From assembly GCF_014773395.1 (NCBI RefSeq), contig NZ_JACXAF010000001.1, positions 248,001 to 312,000 on the forward strand: a stretch of DNA of 64,000 nucleotides, read 5' to 3'. The translations under genes and the position numbers were made by a program. Positions 61,678-64,000 of the stretch are shown here, piece after piece. The notes beneath the pieces are model-generated. The model saw only the letters and a list, made by a program, of their open reading frames with translations, was not told where the DNA came from and made no database searches. Position 1 is the stretch's first letter; every line of letters starts with the position of its first letter. Source of the DNA: Neiella litorisoli. Its GTDB lineage: Bacteria > Pseudomonadota > Gammaproteobacteria > Enterobacterales > Neiellaceae.

Positions 61678-61850
61678 GGGAATCAAATTTGGTTTCACAA
61701 AACGCCGTAAAGTCTTTGCTGTCGGGCTCCTGCCCTTGGCAAAGCCCCGCTACGGCCTCCTGCCTTCGCGACAAATTAATTAATTTGTCCCCTGATGGCT
61801 CTACTGCCGCATCCTTGCGGCAGAAGTTTGTTTCACCAATTTTGATTCCC
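61678..61850. mobile_element. MITE-like palindromic element 2
   Basis: GGGAATCAAATTTGGT at the left and ACCAATTTTGATTCCC at the right are inverted repeats matching at 15 of 16 bases. Inside lie a perfect 20-bp palindrome GACAAATTAATTAATTTGTC (61770-61789) and smaller hairpins (GGGCTCCTGCCC, GCCGC/GCGGC). Short ORFs crossing it on both strands lack ribosome sites and appear spurious. No transposase. It sits between the GH16 terminator and the gamma-glutamyltransferase end. Confidence 0.65.
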
Positions 61851-61977
61851 TTCCGATACAACCCAGTGGGATTCCGATCTTGGCGTCATGCACAGCAAAC
61901 ATACACATCACGACTTAATGCACCCAAGTCAACTCAGCGCCACAAAAGTTTATTCCGCTAATTTCGCTACCCTTGAA

Positions 61978-63663
61978 TTAATAACCCGCGGCCTGACCAT
62001 CTTTGCGACTTTCAGATGCGCCGTAATAAACACCGGTTTTCGGATCGCGAAGAATGGCCTGATAGCCGCCAAATGAACCCGAGTTTTGCTGCAAGACATG
62101 GCCTCGTTTTAGCAATTGCCTGCGAGTCATAAATGAAAAGCCTTCTTCCAAGCTCAGCACGCCGCCATCGAGCATCTGCTCGCCAGTGGGCTGCGACGAT
62201 CCGGTGTGGAGGATCCGCGGGGCGTCGCCTGCTTCTTGCAGATTCATACCGAAATCAACCAAGTTAATCACAATCTGGGCGTGAGCCTGCGGTTGGGTGG
62301 CTCCCCCCATCACGCCAAAACTCACCCATGGCTTACCATCTTTGGTGATAAAGGCCGGAATAATAGTGTGAAACGGGCGCTTACCTGGCTCGTAGACATT
62401 GAAATGACCTTCCTCAAGGGCGAATAGTTCTCCACGGTCTTGCAGCATAAAACCTAAATCGCCCGGCACCATCCCCGAGCCCATGCCTCGGTAGTTACTT
62501 TGAATTAACGACACCATGTTGCCGTGTTTGTCAGCAGTGGTGAGGTAAATGGTATCGCCATGGACAATACCGGCATCGACCCGCTTGGCCGCTTTATTCA
62601 TGTCGATCAGCTGACGGCGTTTGTCGGCATAGTTTTTTGAAATCAGCTGCTGCACTGGGATCTGGTTGAAATCCGTATCCGCGTAATACTTAGCTCGGTC
62701 AGCAAACGCCAGCTTCTTGGCTTCGACAAAGGCATGAACATAATCTGCCGAATCCAGCCCCATGGCTTGAATATCAAAACCTTCGAGGACATTGAGAATT
62801 TGCAACGCAGCAATACCCTGTCCATTGGGCGGCAGCTCCCATACATCATAGCCGCGATAATTGGCCGATACCGGCTCTACCCATTCGGAGCGATGACTAG
62901 CCAGATCGTCGTAGCTGAGAAAGCCACCGTTGGCTTTCATGTAAGCGGCAATTTGTTTGGCGATATCGCCCTTGTAAAAGGCTTCTCGGCCACCTTTGGC
63001 AATCTTCTTGTAGGTGTTGGCTAAACGCGGATTAGCAAACACATCGCCTTTTGCCGGAATAACGCCGTTTGGCATATAAGTGTCAGTGAAACCTGGATAT
63101 TTGCTAAGTTTCGGTGCGCTGCGGCCAAGATAATAGGCAATCAGCTCTGTGACCGGAAAACCCTGCTCGGCGTAGTCGATGGCAGGCTGGAGAATTTGAC
63201 TCATGGGCAACACGCCGAACTTATCATGCAACTCAAACCAACCGTCAACGGCGCCCGGCACCGACACTGGCAACGGTCCATGGCTTGGAATTTTGTCTAA
63301 GCCCTGCTGCTTGAAGTAGTCCAAGGTCAGTGATTTTGGTGATCGACCCGAAGCATTCAAACCATAGAGTTTTGCCGATTTCGCATCCCAAACAATGGCG
63401 TATAAATCGCCACCAATACCGCAACCGGTCGGCTCAACCAGCCCCAGCATGGCGTTAGCAGCAATGGCCGCATCAATGGCATTACCGCCCTGTTTAAGCA
63501 CGTCTAAGGCAACCTGCGTTGCCAGTGGCTGGCTGGTGGCTGCCATGCCATTCACCGCAATCACCTCCGAACGACTGGCAAAATCATGGCCAGTGACTCG
63601 GTCATAGCCCCATGCTGGCAAGGTCAAAACAGCACACAGCAGTGTCCAAATGTTACGTCGCAT
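61978..63663 (-). CDS. ggt: gamma-glutamyltransferase family protein
   Basis: The ATG with a GGAG site gives a 561-residue precursor with a signal peptide (MRRNIWTLLCAVLTLPAWG). Family blocks are GGNAIDAAIAANAMLGLVEP, GCGIGGDLYAIVWD with the gamma-glutamate-binding region, and GDTIYLTTADKHGNMVSL, where the first Thr is the self-processing site and catalytic nucleophile. FGVMGGATQPQAHAQ supplies the oxyanion glycines. The QPQAH form is that of the YwrD-like subgroup rather than classical GGT (GSRI), so the substrate may be other than glutathione. It is periplasmic, cleaved into two chains. Confidence 0.9.
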   Translation of the reverse strand: MRRNIWTLLCAVLTLPAWGYDRVTGHDFASRSEVIAVNGMAATSQPLATQVALDVLKQGGNAIDAAIAANAMLGLVEPTGCGIGGDLYAIVWDAKSAKLYGLNASGRSPKSLTLDYFKQQGLDKIPSHGPLPVSVPGAVDGWFELHDKFGVLPMSQILQPAIDYAEQGFPVTELIAYYLGRSAPKLSKYPGFTDTYMPNGVIPAKGDVFANPRLANTYKKIAKGGREAFYKGDIAKQIAAYMKANGGFLSYDDLASHRSEWVEPVSANYRGYDVWELPPNGQGIAALQILNVLEGFDIQAMGLDSADYVHAFVEAKKLAFADRAKYYADTDFNQIPVQQLISKNYADKRRQLIDMNKAAKRVDAGIVHGDTIYLTTADKHGNMVSLIQSNYRGMGSGMVPGDLGFMLQDRGELFALEEGHFNVYEPGKRPFHTIIPAFITKDGKPWVSFGVMGGATQPQAHAQIVINLVDFGMNLQEAGDAPRILHTGSSQPTGEQMLDGGVLSLEEGFSFMTRRQLLKRGHVLQQNSGSFGGYQAILRDPKTGVYYGASESRKDGQAAGY

Positions 63664-63849
63664 CTTGGCTCTCCAATAATCAATCGCCCCCAGCTTACTC
63701 GGCGACAACCACAAGATCACGGTTTTGTTGTCGCCATTGACGACACCATGAGTTGGCACCAGCCCACAGTTTTGTCAGCCGAGATTTGCCAACCACCGCA
63801 GCCGCATTAGGCTTAAGTAAGATGGGTGAGCAGTAGAGCGAGATAACGA

Positions 63850-64000
63850 TTGAATACATCGGGTTTCTGCCGTTATTTTTCAGCCACAACATTATTGCTA
63901 GCAGCATTAGCGGGCTCGTTGCCGTCTGCCGCTGCCGAAGAGCTGGTGCGAATTGGTGTCATCGCTAAGCGGGGCTACGAAATTACCCTGATGCGCTGGC
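63850..64000 (+). CDS. start of a PhnD/TtrS-like periplasmic-binding protein (3' part outside window)
   Basis: A TTG at 63850 opens a frame that runs off the window: MNTSGFCRYFSATTLLLAAL, a signal peptide ending PSAAA, then ELVRIGVIAKRGYEITLMRW. The RIGV(I/L)AKRG(Y)E segment is typical of the phosphonate-binding-like sensor domain of TtrS-type histidine kinases and related binding proteins. An in-frame stop lies two codons before the TTG, and no other start is available before the signal. About 50 residues are visible, so kinase or simple binding protein cannot be decided. Confidence 0.6.
   Translation, partial: MNTSGFCRYFSATTLLLAALAGSLPSAAAEELVRIGVIAKRGYEITLMRW

Noticed and set aside
61403-61961. 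ORFs of 152 (minus) and 90 (plus) codons over the GH16 3' end and the second palindromic element
   Set aside because: They lack ribosome sites, overlap the real GH16 gene or its terminator, and follow the inverted repeats of the element.

Overview
The window reads as chromosomal DNA of a marine gammaproteobacterium of the Alteromonadales type (inferred from gene content and order, not from a marker gene). Enterobacteria-like modules are kept: an attenuated ilvLGMEDA operon, divergent ilvY-ilvC, comM, ubiK, a tRNA-Arg/His/Pro cluster, and yihD, srkA, dsbA and yihG relatives. They are mixed with genes common in marine polysaccharide and protein degraders: a TonB-dependent receptor, GH9 and GH16 glycosidases, a sialate-O-acetylesterase-like esterase, an S46 peptidase and a gamma-glutamyltransferase. 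No phage, CRISPR array, transposase or rRNA was seen.

Layout. 1-2.6 kb: end of a glycosyltransferase and a dicarboxylate-symporter/solute-binding-protein fusion. 2.7-7.4 kb: small membrane protein behind a FadR-like operator, MipA/OmpV porin, HAD phosphatase, and an overlapping response regulator/histidine kinase pair. 7.4-10.5 kb: three tRNAs, cytochrome c5, Rep helicase. 10.6-15.2 kb: RND efflux operon with its own promoter and a possible coupled leader ORF. 15.3-23.7 kb: ubiK, a 268-bp MITE-like element, an unknown membrane protein, and the ilv operon on the minus strand with a clear attenuator. 24-30.7 kb: unknown coiled-coil membrane protein, esterase, pyroglutamyl-peptidase-like protein with Ser in place of the catalytic Cys, short S46 peptidase, HDOD protein. 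30.9-36.8 kb: comM, DUF3192 lipoprotein, PilZ, CBS, two tandem YihG-like acyltransferases, DUF523. 36.8-41.5 kb: ccoG-srkA-dsbA, divergent yihD, a candidate small RNA, and a CRP-controlled small secreted protein. 41.7-45.6 kb: lrgAB and ilvC/ilvY. 45.7-49.6 kb: porin, FMN-binding and PepSY genes behind a Fur-like box, then a GAF-GGDEF cyclase. 49.7-56.5 kb: TonB receptor with LacI-type operator, GH9, LytS/LytT. 56.8-64 kb: Tat-exported molybdopterin dehydrogenase pair, DUF3313 lipoprotein, GH16 lipoprotein, a second MITE-like element, gamma-glutamyltransferase, and the start of a PhnD/TtrS-like protein.

How it fits together. ilvGMEDA, ilvC and ilvY cover most of isoleucine/valine synthesis; control is by attenuation on one operon and by IlvY on ilvC. 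The TonB receptor, GH9, LytTR system and GH16 lipoprotein suggest a beta-glucan utilisation region with several regulators. The porin/FMN-binding/PepSY operon looks like an iron-regulated extracytosolic flavin redox system and is the best candidate here for poorly described biology. Several intergenic palindromic elements carry no gene and look like non-autonomous repeats.
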